A DNA stretch of 64,000 bases from Antedon mediterranea (taxonomy: Eukaryota > Echinodermata > Crinoidea > Comatulida > Antedonidae): contig NC_092677.1 of NCBI RefSeq assembly GCF_964355755.1, positions 10,872,601 through 10,936,600 on the forward strand, in the 5' to 3' direction. Both the position numbers and the translations under genes were made by a program. Positions 11,945 through 24,690 of this stretch are shown in pieces. The notes beneath the pieces were generated by a model that did not search any database, had not been told where the DNA came from, and saw only the letters and a list, made by a program, of their open reading frames with translations. Every line of letters starts with the position of its first letter. The stretch's first letter is position 1.

Positions 11945-12884
11945 TTTATTGTGCGATTTCTAGCATTGTTATACATTACAAAATGTGAATAATATAAAAT
12001 CCCTGAAAAATAGTATAATCTATAAACTGTAACATAAAAATATTTAAACAAAATTATGCTTTTAAAACTAAATATTCTGTGTAAAAAAAACATTACTAAG
12101 GAATGTGCTCATATAAAAACTTAAATATTTAACAATAACATTGTTCTAGCTTTCCTGTTTTTAAGTATGTGCTTTTTCAATCTGCCAAAACAAATTGTCG
12201 TTATAAGGAGGAAAGTTTAGCACCAGCAGGCGGAAGGCACAATCAAATGAAACTTTAAGGATCTCTTTCAGAACACTAATAGTAATATATTTGACGGCAT
12301 TTCCTTACAAAAGCTGATCCTATGTCTTTAAATACCACAATAGGCAGAACCCAGAAGAGGCCACTGGTTTAGCACTCCCAAGAGGCCCTTAACACTGGGT
12401 AGTTGCATTAGACTACTCTGGGGCACGCCCTGGGTTTAACCAGTGAGCGATCGTAGCCGTTACACCACTGGTTAATAATAGGTTAATTTCTGTAGTAATT
12501 TACTATTGTATAATCATTAATATTATATAATATATCTACGGTATAAAGAAACCATGCATACACAATTTACCCTGTTTTTTAATATAAATTTAAGTTACCA
12601 GTTTTGTTAATATGGAAGTAGAAAGCCTTTTTTGCAGTCAGCAAATGTTTTAAATTTTTACTAAGTAGAAGCCAAGATAAAAAATACAATAGCTTAAAAA
12701 TTCACAAACAGATAAAATATGCACTACATACCATACTCCTTTTAAAATATAAAATAATCAACATTAAAAGTGAAGCAGAAATGCTATAATAAAAAAGCTT
12801 TTTCTACACTATATTGCAAATTTGTTATGGTAAAATTGCCACGTAGTCAAAGGTGACAAGTAAATGGGACTCTACTATGTCTAA
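11945..12884 (-). other. Putative 3' UTR of a minus-strand transcript
   Basis: It lies between the stop of the possible terminal exon at 12885-12964 and a minus-strand AATAAA at 11950-11945. The sequence is A/T-rich with no coding exon. A tRNA-like/SINE remnant (minus strand, CAGTGGTGTAACGGCTACGA) lies at about 12420-12475. Confidence 0.3.
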
Positions 12885-12964
12885 CTAAGAGTACTCGTCA
12901 TAATGACCATTAGCGGCTTTCGATATGCGACAACTTTCAACCCAAGACTTCACGTCATTGAGCT
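12885..12964 (-). CDS. Possible alternative terminal exon of CMTM-like gene A
   Basis: After a TTTTACAG acceptor the minus strand reads a coding-looking peptide (LNDVKSWVESCRISKAANGH then YDEYS) and a TAG stop. Read after one extra base it is GAG CTC. Exon 4 of gene A contains a GTACAG donor at 14800 that leaves exactly one base (CAA G), so the phases match and would replace the last eight residues of the main isoform. This joining is inference. It could instead be the last exon of another gene whose other exons I could not find. Confidence 0.35.
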
Positions 12965-14774
12965 CTGTAAAATCAATTTACATTTGTTCATGAATACCAA
13001 CACCCAGAAGTCTTAAATTGGCCTTGACAAAAATGGTCAAACTCAACATATGCACATAGTACATCCATATGTCCTAGGACTAGGTCTTTGTAAAATCAAA
13101 AGCTCCCTATTTTATTGCACATGGGACCAATGCTAAAAGTCAGCACATACAAATGGTATGATGTATCATTTTGACGAATTCGGACTTTGTACACACAAAG
13201 TCAAATTCTTTATCACCTCGATCTCTCAATTTTTATTTATCCTAACAAGCCTCTCAAAACTAGTTTAAACTAAAATATAAATAAATAAAATAAATTTCAA
13301 AATTTGTGTTTACTAATTATATAATATTCATTTGCAATAATTTCTTGTTTACAGGTGAGTCACATGATAAAATCACTTTTGTGAAAATCTTAAATTTGTA
13401 ATTACTAATACTGTCAGTTAAAACCCCTCCTTTGGGGGAACCCCCTCCTTTGGGGAACCCCTTATTTGAGGAACCCCTCCTTTGGAGAATCCCTCCTTTG
13501 GGAGACCCCTGTGAAAATACTGTATATAATAGATTTAGATTTTAAAACCAATAAAAATAGATACATTGTTGTCTATTCTATAAAACAACACTTTGATATT
13601 GCCAATGTTATTAGCTTGTAAACAAATTTTCCTGTAAACAAATGGTATAAAAGATATCTTTCACAACCTTTAGGAATTTCATATTTATATTAATATTAAT
13701 TTTATATAATTTACATTACATGGAATACACAAACTTGAATATTAGGATTAGGAATATTATAAATGTTATGGAAGAAATTCTATAATATTAAATAGGCTAA
13801 TGCACACAAAATATAGCACACACTTGAAATAACAAAAACCCTAATTGATTTGAACCTAACCTTTTATCTGTGAAGGGATGGTGCTAATATATACATATAA
13901 TAATATCATTATTATAATACTGTAATAAATTATAATATTACGGTAATTGTATTTTTAATATTTATTATTAACAATTATTAAATGATACTATTAATATAAA
14001 AAAACCTATAATTTTTCATAATTATTATTTCTAATATAATTTTATGAAACTTGATAATACCTATGGGCTAATTCTACACAAAATATACAAAGCACACGTG
14101 ATACATTTAATTATCAGTGCCCATCTCTGTAAGCACCATCAAAACACCAATACGCACTAGATGTGTATAAAAGTGCAACACAAGCCTACAAAACTTTTAG
14201 AGCACCAATATCTATGTGAATAACTATTTCAATGCAAACATTTATAAAAGATAATACTACTGTAGTCCACTAATTGAAGACTTCATTTATCTGAAACTCT
14301 ATAAAAGTTATTAAAGTTTTCAAGATTCCACAAGACACCTCCAATATAAATAGAGGGGAATTGCAAACAGTTGATTGAGTGGGTATAGTGACATAAATAC
14401 ACAGTTGGTGGGGGGGGGGGGGGGGGGGCACTTTCCTATCTTATAAGAGAGCAGTTTCACAAATCGCTTTGGGGGCCTCAGTGTATGAGAAATTAGATTG
14501 TACTCCTTGTGCCCACTATTGCGTACTAGGTTAGGCCTAGCCTTTCCACTCTGGTAGGTTAATATTCTCTTTTGTATATTGTTGTTTTTACATACTTTTT
14601 AACGTTACTGCATACAAAACATAGAAAGATCCTCTTTGTTTACAATGTATACCCAACTCATCAACGTTCACTATTTCCCCCTATAAAACTTACCAATAAT
14701 GATCATAGTGTTACGGGCATGTACATCCCTCCGAGGGTATCGCAAACGTAAGGAAACTTTAGGGGGTCATATCC
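12965..14774. other. Non-coding A/T-rich stretch
   Basis: No exon recognised. It holds five copies of a 17-bp CCCTCCTTTGGGGAA repeat at about 13423-13508 and a G run of about 20 bases at 14408-14428. If the alternative exon at 12885 is real, this is intron. Confidence 0.5.
13423..13508. repeat. 17-bp minisatellite, about 5 units
   Basis: Consecutive units vary around AACCCCTCCTTTGGGG. Each unit can fold on itself (CCCC/GGGG). Confidence 0.7.
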
Positions 14775-17496
14775 TTAATATGCGAGGTCTGTTCCTGTAC
14801 CTTGATCGACTCCACCTCCTTCCCCCACCCCCACATCATGCTTCTCTGGCTCCTTACTACGTTCATAATCAGGAACAGCGGTTACAGTTGTGGTTGTAGC
14901 GGTAGTGGTTCTTGATGCTGATTGACGGTCACGTACAGCTAAGAACAAACGAAAACTGAAAAAACAGCTAGTAGCAAAGAGCAAAGTCAAAACCCATGCC
15001 AACAACTATAAAAGAAAATCATATATAATTGATTAAACACTTGCAATTAACAAATTTGATTTGTTGGGTTCCTAGAATTAGTTTTTCACATAGAATGTGC
15101 TATTTACTCATGCATGCAATTTAACTTAAACAAATTTTAACAATAGACTACCCTAAATTTGATCAAATTGTGAGTCTAACTTCTTTAAAGCTCTGGGCCA
15201 AATTTTCATACTTACAGTGCAAAAGACAAGTTTTCCATGCTCTGTGGTGTTGCTATAATATTGCGCCCTCACTGAGGTAATAATAGCGGCAATGAAGAAA
15301 AGGCAAGCAAACACAAAGTTAGAAATCAGTTCCTATATTGAAAAGAAAAAAAGTATAACATCAGTTTAGTTAGTTTGCTTATAAAATATCTTGAAAATCC
15401 TTCCTAAAACTCTTTAAAAGAAATAGACATTTTTATTACATTTATACTAGGTTTATTAAATGTTTTGTTGATTTGAATGACCCATCTTTCCTTGAGTGGA
15501 ACATCTAAATCTCTGTCCACACTATTAAACTGGTTTGACAAAAAAAAAAGTACCATATAAATAAGGTAGCGATATGACATCATCATCTCCATATATGGCC
15601 ACATCAAATCTTTTTGTCACATAAACTTTGATAGTGTAGACAGAGCTTTACTCCGAGGGAGAGGCGACCAGATCACCTCCCCAGAACCCTCTATTTCACA
15701 AGAAGTACAAAATACTGTGTATGTACTGGTATGTAACCAGCTTACCGATAATTCCCAAGCAATGAAAGGGACTTTCTTGTTGAGCTGAAGTAGAAAGATT
15801 ACAAAGTACATAATAGCAGTTATCATCGCAGTCAGTCCGACAAATATCATAAAACCAAGCTTGTGGCTGCTAACAGCACAAAGGATCACCCAGTAGAGAA
15901 AACTCAATACCTAAATAAAACAAAAAACAATTCGCAGAAATGTACTTTAAAATCATCAGTCAGAAATTGTTCTATGTGCACACCAGGGACTAATTTCACT
16001 CTTCTCTGGTGTGCACACTAGGGACTAAATTCACTCTTCCCTGGTGTGCACACTAGGGTCTAAATTCACTCTTCCCTGGTGTGCACACTAGGGACTAAAT
16101 TCACTCTTCCCTGGTGTGCACACTAGGGACTAAATTCACTCTTCCCTGGTGTGCACACCAGGGACTAATTTCACTCTTCCTGGTGTTGTTGTTTAATTGG
16201 ATTGTATTGGAAAATTATTCTTGATTATTGTTTTATGCTCTCAAAACATATGTATCAACAAACAAATTAGTAGTAGTAGTTGCTATTGTCAAAAAAAAAC
16301 TTGCAAGGTAAACAATATTTTCCCACACAGATTCAGGTAAGCGGAATTCCATCAGTTGATTAGGTGTGGCTTGTGATAATTGTACCTTTCACAAGTAATT
16401 TAAAAACATGCAGATATTCTGCATGTTTTTAAATTACTAAATTACTTGTGAAATCATCAGTCCAGACGAAATTATCATTTAATTCCACTTGCCATTTGAT
16501 TGGTTAATTACTGAAAGCATGGAGTTATTCTTTACTCCATGCTGAAAGTGACATTCAATGGTGATAATGAATGATACTATTGAATGTTAAGCTTTTTGCA
16601 AAATGAAGTGCTGCCTCTCGACAATGATTATGGAAGCAGTACAGTTGATTATATATTTTCAGTGTGGAGGTTTGATGTTGTGATACAGAGAAAATTGCCC
16701 ACTGACACTGAGTACACAGTGTTAATTGTATACTACGATGAGTCATACTCCATTGTGTGCCACTTCCCTGTATCACTTACTGTAATATTCCAATTTTTCG
16801 TTATGGATGGCAAATAATCCAATATAAAATTTTCCCTCGAGACTGAGAGTAGTGATAAAAAAATAATGACTTTTACGCACCATTTATCCTCCAATACAAT
16901 TTCACAATTCACACTCTATAGTAGACTCGTATGCATGTATTAATAAATTTAAAAAACATTACCAAGATCAGGAATATAGTTATTTATTAATTATTAATAT
17001 TGATTATAATATAATTATTATTATTAATTAGTCACGGAATTGGAATTAAAATAGTAAATGAATGCACCACTAAAAAAACAATAAATGCCACACATATACT
17101 GAAAACCGTGCCAATATAGCCTCATCCGTGTTGGATAAAAATAATTATTGAGGCCATCTCGGCAAACTACTAAAACTACTAAATGAAAAAAATAAAGACT
17201 CAGGTGTTTATATTATATTATATTACACTAAAGCAAATATAACAGAATAATGTTTATATCGTATATTTACACATACATATACCTCCATGAACTAATAAGG
17301 TAGGACTTTACTATACTAGCCAGCTAGGCCCAACATCCACACTTACGATTTCGAGGATGCGAAGAACTGATGGAATTGAGCGTAGGTATGCTTGGTCAAC
17401 AGCGATACGCCCACCGCTACTGTTTGAGTTTGCAGTGGTGTGATAAGTCGAAGTCGTAGTAGTTGTTTGAATTGTATCGGGAAATTGGTTATCCAT
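14775..17496 (-). CDS. CMTM/MARVEL-domain four-TM protein, gene A
   Basis: Four exons, 17496-17347, 15910-15746, 15332-15216 and 15005-14775, all phase 0, give 220 aa. The N-terminal tail is short and Thr/Ser-rich (MDNQFPDTIQ...), then AYLRSIPSVLRILE leads into four hydrophobic segments: FLYWVILCAVSS, MIFVGLTAMITAIMYFVIFL, FVFACLFFIAAIITS and LLAWVLTLLFATSCFFSF. The order and the RAYL-RS-PS start are typical of CKLF-like MARVEL (CMTM) and plasmolipin proteins, which act in vesicle trafficking and membrane organisation. The C-terminal cytosolic tail is Thr-rich and ends DLAY. Gene B, 3 kb away on the same strand, has the same four exons with exons 2 and 3 of identical length (165 and 117 nt), so the pair is a tandem duplication. 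A 35-bp minisatellite lies in intron 1. The CMTM subtype cannot be decided. Confidence 0.82.
15505..15652. mobile_element. MITE family A, complete copy
   Basis: Left end AATCTCTGTCCACACTATTA and right end GATAGTGTAGACAGAGCTTT form inverted termini. The interior matches the family core on the opposite orientation (GATATGACATCATCATCTCC). It lies in intron 2 of CMTM-like gene A. Confidence 0.65.
15975..16183. repeat. 35-bp minisatellite, 6 units
   Basis: Six head-to-tail units begin TGTGCACACTAGGGAC and end CACTCTTCCCTGG. The outer units share CACACC and TAATTT variants, while the inner four have CACACT and TAAATT. Located in intron 1 of CMTM-like gene A. Confidence 0.9.
16384..16451. repeat. 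Long near-perfect hairpin
   Basis: The left arm TTTCACAAGTAATTTAAAAA-CATGCAGA is followed by TAT and its inverse TCTGCATG-TTTTTAAATTACT, then AAATTACTTGTGAAA. The stem is about 28 bp with a short internal duplication. Confidence 0.8.
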
Positions 17497-20400
17497 CTTG
17501 ATTATTGTTTTATGCTCACAAACCGTACGTATCACCAAACAAATTAGTAGTAATTACTATTGTCAAAAAAACTTGCAAGGTAAACAATATTATTTTCCCA
17601 CACAGAAGTCAAAGATCCCCAGGTACGCGAAATTCCATTGTCCGATTAGGTGGCGCTATAACTTTTAATATGTGTTTAGCTGGAATTCATTACTAATTAA
17701 TTTAGAATAATTATTATAAAATATTAATTTTATTGCGCTGCCATTATGCTGTGTCCAGGTATTTATCTTTCTGATTTTTAATATTTTATAGTACAATAAA
17801 AAAGATACCAATAGTTGATTAGATTTAATAGGTGTATTTGGTGCAAGAGTCAGTTAAGGTTTCCTCTAATATATATTATTATTACTTGCCAATTATCAAG
17901 GAACCTCTCTGGATACAAATTGTAACATTTTTTGTTTATATTTTATATTAATAATAAATGACTGTGTAAAAATAGCTATTGCCTGAAATAGCTACACATC
18001 TCCAAAACACATCTTCATTATTTAATAGAATGAAATACACAACAGAACAAAGACACTGTTGTCTCTACAGAGTTTATTCAACAATATGCCAATATTTAAA
18101 TACATTGTATTATTTAAAATGTAATACATGTACACAGTATTTTACTGTTATATAAAATAACCAACTACTACAGTACAAAACTACATATTATATTTATAAG
18201 TTCTAGTAATGCTAGGTTTGCGGTACACGATGCAGGTTTTCCAAACAGGAAGAGATTGTCTCAACATTTCGGTTGATTTGCTACAAACCATCCCTTCCGG
18301 AAAACCTACATGGTGTACCACAAACATAAGATACAAGTATGTTATAACATATAGAATAAAACTTATTTTACCTGTCTATACTGATCTCTACTAGTCCAAT
18401 AAAACACATGCATTTTCTAAAAGAACTATTGGGTGGCAAGTACATATATAGAGTGATGAATAAATATTTCAATTTTTGCTTATTTACTTCTGAATATATA
18501 TATACTACCTATGTAAAGTTCATGTACAAGTTTAAATTTTAACCAACTTTTTTTGAAAATCATTTCATATCATGAGGTATTATTAAGCGTGTTAACATGT
18601 GCGTATTGACAAATATAATGTTTTTGATAAAAGGTAAACCAGTAAATGTTTTCCTTCACCCTATTCATTTGAAAAGTTTATATAAAACCAATAAATACAT
18701 AACATTCTGGTAGAAAATGGAGATTTAAAAAAATATAAGTTAAACAAAAATAGAAGTAACCCTTTACTAATCTAACAATACTATAATATACTAGTACTGT
18801 ATATCGGAAAAAACAGACCTCTTTCTTTTATAGTGTAATTAATGAACTAATAATAATAAAAAGTATGTTTTTTTTGTATACAAATTTAGATAATTTGATC
18901 CGTTATTCATAAAAAGTGTTAAAGCATCTAAATGGCCATTATGGTTTATGCATGATACAACATATTAGCAGATCTTCCACAGGTTTAGTTATTTTTTCTT
19001 TTTACTAGAACTACAGTGTAGATTCCATCTCAAGTATATTTATGACACGCCACGTGTGCCAAAATGTTTTTCTTTTACAAATATTAAGCCGAATCGCAGT
19101 CTGTAACCTACACTACATATTAAAGGACAACCTTACAGAGAACCATATTTTGACAACATATTAGGGATGTACATATGAATTCAGAACAATTTCGAGATTT
19201 ATGATATCGCCGTGCACGAAAATTACTTGTAAACACACTTTTTAAAATAAATCTTAAAAATATAAATGTTAAATTTTGTTGTTGTTTCTTTTGCCTATCT
19301 GGATATTGAAGTGTTTTTTCAAAATAACAGCCTAATAACATTTTGGCAAATTTAAGCCTAATGCAGGTAAAATTAGCAATTGAAATGACGGGTACCTATC
19401 TCATGAGGTAGATTTTGCCAAGCACACTTGATGTCACAGTAATTTACGGCTGTACGAGCGCGCGCAGAAATATCATACATCCCTAATACATCGTCAAAAT
19501 AGGGTTCTTGAGAAAGTTGTCCTTTAAGATATCAAGGCGTATTCTACTGTACTGTAGGTTGCTATTAAAAGGGGTGGGTATCAGCTGGTTAAGCTATGTG
19601 GACCTTACAACTCTTCCCCTAACACATGTACAGGTCTAGATATTAGCACATAGTTTGGTTTTAGACATGTGTATCATATTCATTATATCATTTATATACA
19701 GTATTTAAAATGCAAGAAATGTAAGCTTAAGCAAGGTTTGTTTTTGGGGCAAGCATAAAGGCCAAGTTACACGATGAGCAGTAACGGCAAGCGCAATACC
19801 CTATCCTCAGCAGAAACTGCCCGGCGGCTCTGTGCTTTGTGTAATGGTCATAAAGAATAACATAGATTCTATATTTTTAATACAGTTACCCCTCGTCTGT
19901 GTAAATTGGCCTCAGGTGGCACATTTATCTAAAATCAATGTTCCACAATATGTTGACAGGTGCAATGTTTACCCATTAAATGTGTACATAAAAGAACATT
20001 GCAACCTGTTGAATAAACAACACTCTGTCCAAACGGCATACAGTAAAGTACTGTATACCACAGCACTCTGTACAAATGACATACAGTAAAGTACTGTATC
20101 CCACAGCACTCTGTGCAAACGGCATACAGTAAAGTACTGTATCCCACAGCACTCTCTACAAACGGCATACAGTAAAGTACTGTATCCCACAGCACTCTGT
20201 ACTAACGGCATACAGTAAAGTACTGTATCCCACAGCACACTGTACTAACGGCATACAGTAATGTACTGTATCCCACAGCACTCTGTACTAACGGCATACA
20301 GTAAAGTACTGTATCCCACAGCACTCTGTACTAACGGCATACAGTAAAGTACTGTATCCCACAGCACTCTGTACTAACGGCATACAGTAAAGTACTGTAT

Positions 20401-20593
20401 CCCACAGCACTCCAAACAGCATACATGATATTCTTTATGCCAGTACTGTAGTAAAGTATACCACAACACAATGAAATGTAAAGTAGGCTTTACCAATGTA
20501 CAGGGTGACTGAGGTACATAGATTGAAAACAGAGACAGAAACAAGACAATTGATACAAAGAGAAGAGAAGTCAAATTAGTACAAAATTCTGAT
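17497..20593. other. Spacer between the two CMTM-like genes
   Basis: It includes the gene A promoter side (17497 onward) and the gene B 3' region. Sequence is A/T-rich. A 43-bp minisatellite occupies 20037-20412. No further coding exon was recognised. Confidence 0.5.
20037..20412. repeat. 43-bp minisatellite, 9 units
   Basis: Units start CATACAGTAAAGTACTGTAT at 20037, 20080, 20123, 20166, 20209, 20252, 20295, 20338 and 20381. Each contains the palindrome TACAGTAAAGTACTGTA. It lies just past the stop codon of CMTM-like gene B and could be in its 3' UTR. Confidence 0.92.
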
Positions 20594-23012
20594 TCAAATA
20601 CTGTATGCAGGTGGTGGGCCGTAGGGATCCACCTTCTCAGGGTATTGTTGCTGGTGGGCACTTTCAACAACCATTACAGTGGTGTTTGTTGTGGTGGTAG
20701 TTTTTGTTGTGGCTGGACGTCCACCTCCACTACGCCTCTGACAATATGCTGTACAAGAGTGGTAGCTCAGATATAAACTTGCAGCATACAGTAAAAGCAA
20801 TATCCAGGCAAGGAGCTGTAGAATATTAAAATATACATTCAAAATACATTCACTGCAAACAAAATCAGAAGTTACGCCCTGTACGCTTAGGATTCCTAAT
20901 TCTTTCATAAACCGCAATTCTTTGACAACCTAATTATTTGGATCAGTCCATTTTCAGAGGGTTGGTGGTACAATACAAGATTTATAGTGGAGCAGTAGCT
21001 TAGTGGTTTATATGCTTGCTTTCATATCTCAAATCCAGGGTTCAATCCTATCTTTTTACTCTATTCCTTAAGCCTCAAATGTGCACCGCACGGTCAGGGT
21101 TCAATCCTGTCTATGCCAGGTAACTCATGACTATTCCTAAGTCTCATTTAAGGCTTAGGGCGTAAGTTATAGTTTATCCATTGAAGAGAATTCAACAATA
21201 TAATATAAATAAAAATATGATACATTTAGTACTTACAGTGCAAAATACAAGTTTTCCGTGAGCAGTATATCCTCTGGATTGTCCAGCTTCAACAGAGGTA
21301 AGAATAGCTGACAAAAGGTACAGGCCTGTCATCACACAGTGCAATATAAATTCCTGCGGTGAGAAAAAGATACCATAGTTTTTATTGTTATGTCAAAAAG
21401 AGTGTCCCCTCTCGATTAATGCATCTTTGGACACAATATTTGTAGCTGTGAGTAAGAGGCTTGAGAAATTGGAAGTTACTAAAAATATAACAGCCCGTCA
21501 CCAATCGCACTTAAGTGAGATACTGTATTTCCCTTAAATATGGGAAAGTATTTCACTTAATAAATATTTATTAAATATTTCCTTAAATTTTATTCACTTG
21601 GATAGAATATTTTTATTAATTTTAAGAGTACAGTGAGGGTTTCTTAGCCTAAGTTTGAATGGTGAATACGACAGGAAAATATGTTGGGAAAATGTTGTGG
21701 CATCAAAACTACAAATTCACTGGCTTCATTGTATGTACAATATAATGAAAAGAACATTTACCTAGTAAGCCCATCAGCCTTCATTAGAAAAGGTCACATT
21801 CATTTTGACTCACTTTATCTGTATTCTGTGTCTTTACATGTGTAAACTGACTTTGGGGTTGGGTCAACCGGCTCAGCTACAGTGATTAAGTTCACTTAGG
21901 TTGACCCTGGTCTTCCCAATTTCATTTTTTTTTGTTATGTACATATTGAAATAGACCGAATAAATAATGAAAGGATATATTGTTACATCGAGGCATTAAA
22001 TTTTAGTTTTTATACTTGCTTTTAAAGTGGTATTCGGAACAAAAATGATTAAAATTGTAATTTTAAAGCATAATTAACTTACAGACATTTCCCAAGCGAT
22101 GAATGTAATTTTCTCATTGATTCTGAATAGAAAAACGACAAAATAGATGCCTGTTTGTATCATTGAGCATATTCCAACAGTAACCATGAATCCTAAATCC
22201 CACCAATCTGCTGCTACCAGAATTACCCAATAAAAGAATGCTAATATCTGGAGGAAAAAGCACAAACATACATGTTACTTGTCTCTGAACAGTTTAGCAA
22301 TTAACAAAAATATGTTTTATATAAATTTATATACAAAACTAGGCCTACTACGTCGATTGATCAAAAGACAATCATTTTAACTTTGTTTAAAATGTAGACA
22401 GAAGGATGATTAAAAAAAATGTTTTGTGTTTGCTGGGTAATAATATAGTCTAGGCCTCTAGGCCTAGATTATGCATCGAAGTGGGATCCCTGCCGTGTAA
22501 TTGTTACGGTTTTTGTAAGAATTCAGATTTAATTCTCATTCTCTTATTTATTCTTTAAAAAAATTATTAAAGGATTGTCAAATAATGTTTTTATTTTTAA
22601 CCTTGAATTATTAATAACAACAAACAAACAGTATTTATTTAATAATTTATGACATTATGGATCTTGATCCCATTATTATTAATGATTTGAGAGCAATTTA
22701 GTCAGATCTAATTACGAATTAGTAGGACCCTACTAATACGTAATAGGATAATACTTAACCAGTACAGTATTATTAACCAGTAATTAGAAAAGAGCTTTTT
22801 GGTCAGTACACTACAGTAGAAGCTAGGCCCAATGAGATTCTTACAATTACGATGATGTTTATAATGCCGGGGCGTGACCGCAGATATGCCCGGTCCATGT
22901 TATCGAAGATAGATCCCTGGTTTCGCCGCGTTTGATATCCATCGTCGGTAGTCCCTGTCGTTGTTGTGGTCGTAGTAGTATGGATTGTATCTGGAAATTC
23001 GTTATCCACCAT
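20594..23012 (-). CDS. CMTM/MARVEL-domain four-TM protein, gene B
   Basis: Four exons, 23012-22845, 22247-22083, 21353-21237 and 20815-20594, all phase 0, give 223 aa. The N terminus MVDNEFPDTIHTTTT parallels gene A; the start was chosen on that match. AYLRSRPGIINI leads into four hydrophobic segments (LAFFYWVILVAA, MVTVGICSMIQTGIYFVVFL, FILHCVMTGLYLLSAIL, LLAWILLLLYAASLYLS). HGKLVFCT at the end of exon 3 is identical in both genes. The tail has a Thr-rich stretch and ends GPPPAYSI, a PPxY-type motif that in other proteins binds WW domains, including those of NEDD4-type ubiquitin ligases; gene A lacks it. Family as for gene A, with the same uncertainty over CMTM subtype. Confidence 0.83.
20990..21190 (+). 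repeat. tRNA-derived SINE-like copy
   Basis: It shows an A-box-like TAGCTTAGTGGTTTATATGC and a B-box-like GGGTTCAATCC, repeated once (GGTCAGGGTTCAATCC), followed by an unrelated tail. It lies in intron 3 of CMTM-like gene B. A related tRNA-like unit is at 37620-37815. Confidence 0.45.
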
Positions 23013-24110
23013 GTCTATGCTTTTTGGAAAATAGTAGTAGTAGATACACTAAAAACGTGTCACTGTCCGTAATTTTAACGGCAAGAAAACTGATTCTAGC
23101 TAGCCAGCCTAGTAGGCCTATCTCCTTTGTGATGATGATCGATAAACCACTAAAAAAGTACTCTACACAGTAGGCCGCTATGTCCCTGCTGTTCATTGGC
23201 CCATCCCAAATGAAACTGTCCATGATTGCTGCGTTTTGATTGGCCAATGGTCACATCATATATAAAATCAAAGCAAGAACTCAAAAGCACGTGATGGCAT
23301 GTGCATTTCTCCGATCTAGTACTTGTCAAATTTGTATTTTCTGCTCTAAATTTAATTATTACCAAAAACAAAACAAAAACAAATCAAAACAAAGGTTAAT
23401 ATAATAGATTAAGACTTGGTATCCGGCTGCAATTAGCTTACGTGGTTTATTTTAGGCTTCTCTTCCTTACACGGTGCTCTTTTATTTTCATAAAATTCAT
23501 TTTTGTTATCAAATCTGGGATTGTTTAAACAGTTTTTATACTTATCAAAATGTTGAATGTATTTCCCCTCAAATAACACTAGTGATAAAAGTGACTTTTG
23601 ACGTGTTGTATAAAATATTTGTTTCATAAAACTGACTTTTGAATGCGGCGGCAACTTCAACTTTGGAGACACACTTCTTTTAGTGCTAGAGTTAACAGTT
23701 AAAAAGTACCAGTATAAACCTATATCTTTAGTTGGTAGAGGTTAGATAAATTTTAGATGCGTAGTTTGCTATTATATTTTCTATATACTTACATATCAAG
23801 CATTAAATGACGCTTAAATTGAATGTTCCCATTATATAAATTTAGCCTTGTAGACTATTCCTAATGTTAGGCCATAAGTTATATAAAATTCCTACAATCA
23901 AATAAGTAAATAATGAAACCTCTATTTTATTAGGCCTACTCGTTAGTTTAATAGATAAGCTGTATTGTACTAATGATAGCTCGCTTTAAACTTTAAATTC
24001 ACATTTTCTAATAGTTTTGTCTAGTATAAAAATAAGTAGGCCTAGTTATGCACATTTTGAACCCTTTTTATACATAATTATATTTAATGTTAATGATTTA
24101 AACTCCTGTG
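23013..24110. other. Upstream region of CMTM-like gene B, no gene recognised
   Basis: It contains the presumed promoter of gene B. A minus-strand open stretch at 23433-23672 has no recognisable domain and no convincing splice context. Confidence 0.4.
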
Positions 24111-24113
24111 CCT

Positions 24114-24690
24114 AAAACGTGGTTCCCACTAGCGACGCAACACAAAGACGTAACGCAACGCAAGTGAATTGACCAATCACAAGCGATGGCTTATTCGCTT
24201 GTTATTGCTAAAGCGTGGTTCCCACTTAAGCTTGGTTCCCACTAGAACGTAACGTAACTATAACTTCGCTTGTCATTGGTTAAAACGCTTGCGTTGCGTT
24301 TACGTCCTTGCGTTACGTTCTAGTGGGAACCAAGCTTGAGCGACGCAACACAAGGACGTAACGCAACGCAAGTGAATTTACCAATCACAAGCGATGGCTT
24401 ATTGGCTTGTGATTGCTAACTGTCTATAACTTTGCTTGTCATTGGTTAAAACGCTTGCGTTGCGTTTACGTCCTTGCGTTACGTTCTAGTGGGAACCAAG
24501 CTTAAAGCGTGGTTCCCACTAGCGACGCAACACAAGGACGTAACGCAACGCAAGTTTGACCAATCACAAGCGATGGCTTATTCGCTTGTGATTCTAACAA
24601 CTGTCTTTAACTTCGCTTGTCATTGGTTAAAACGCTTGCGTTGCGTTTCCGTCCTTGCGTTACGTTCTAGTGGGAACCAAGCTTTAATCT
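24114..24690. mobile_element. Cluster of palindromic MITEs (family B)
   Basis: At least three full or partial copies are packed together. The unit runs from AGCGTGGTTCCCACTAGCGA to TCTAGTGGGAACCAAGCTT, about 180 bp, and is almost wholly an imperfect palindrome (ACGTAACGCAACGCAAG against CTTGCGTTGCGTTTACGTCC; CCAATCACAAGCGA against TCGCTTGTCATTGG). The copy at about 24504-24684 is complete. A separate complete copy lies at 54136-54314 in a CYLD intron. Confidence 0.8.

Noticed and set aside
15975-16183. Regular 35-bp direct repeats, CRISPR-like spacing
   Set aside because: Units abut with no unique spacers, inside an intron of an animal gene; it is a minisatellite.
19935-20670. Open frames with Cys/Tyr-rich repeats on the minus strand
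   Set aside because: They are translations of the 43-bp minisatellite and overlap the real CMTM-like gene B 3' end.
23433-23672. Minus-strand 79-codon open stretch, Lys-rich
   Set aside because: No domain, weak splice context and A/T-rich composition; no support as an exon.
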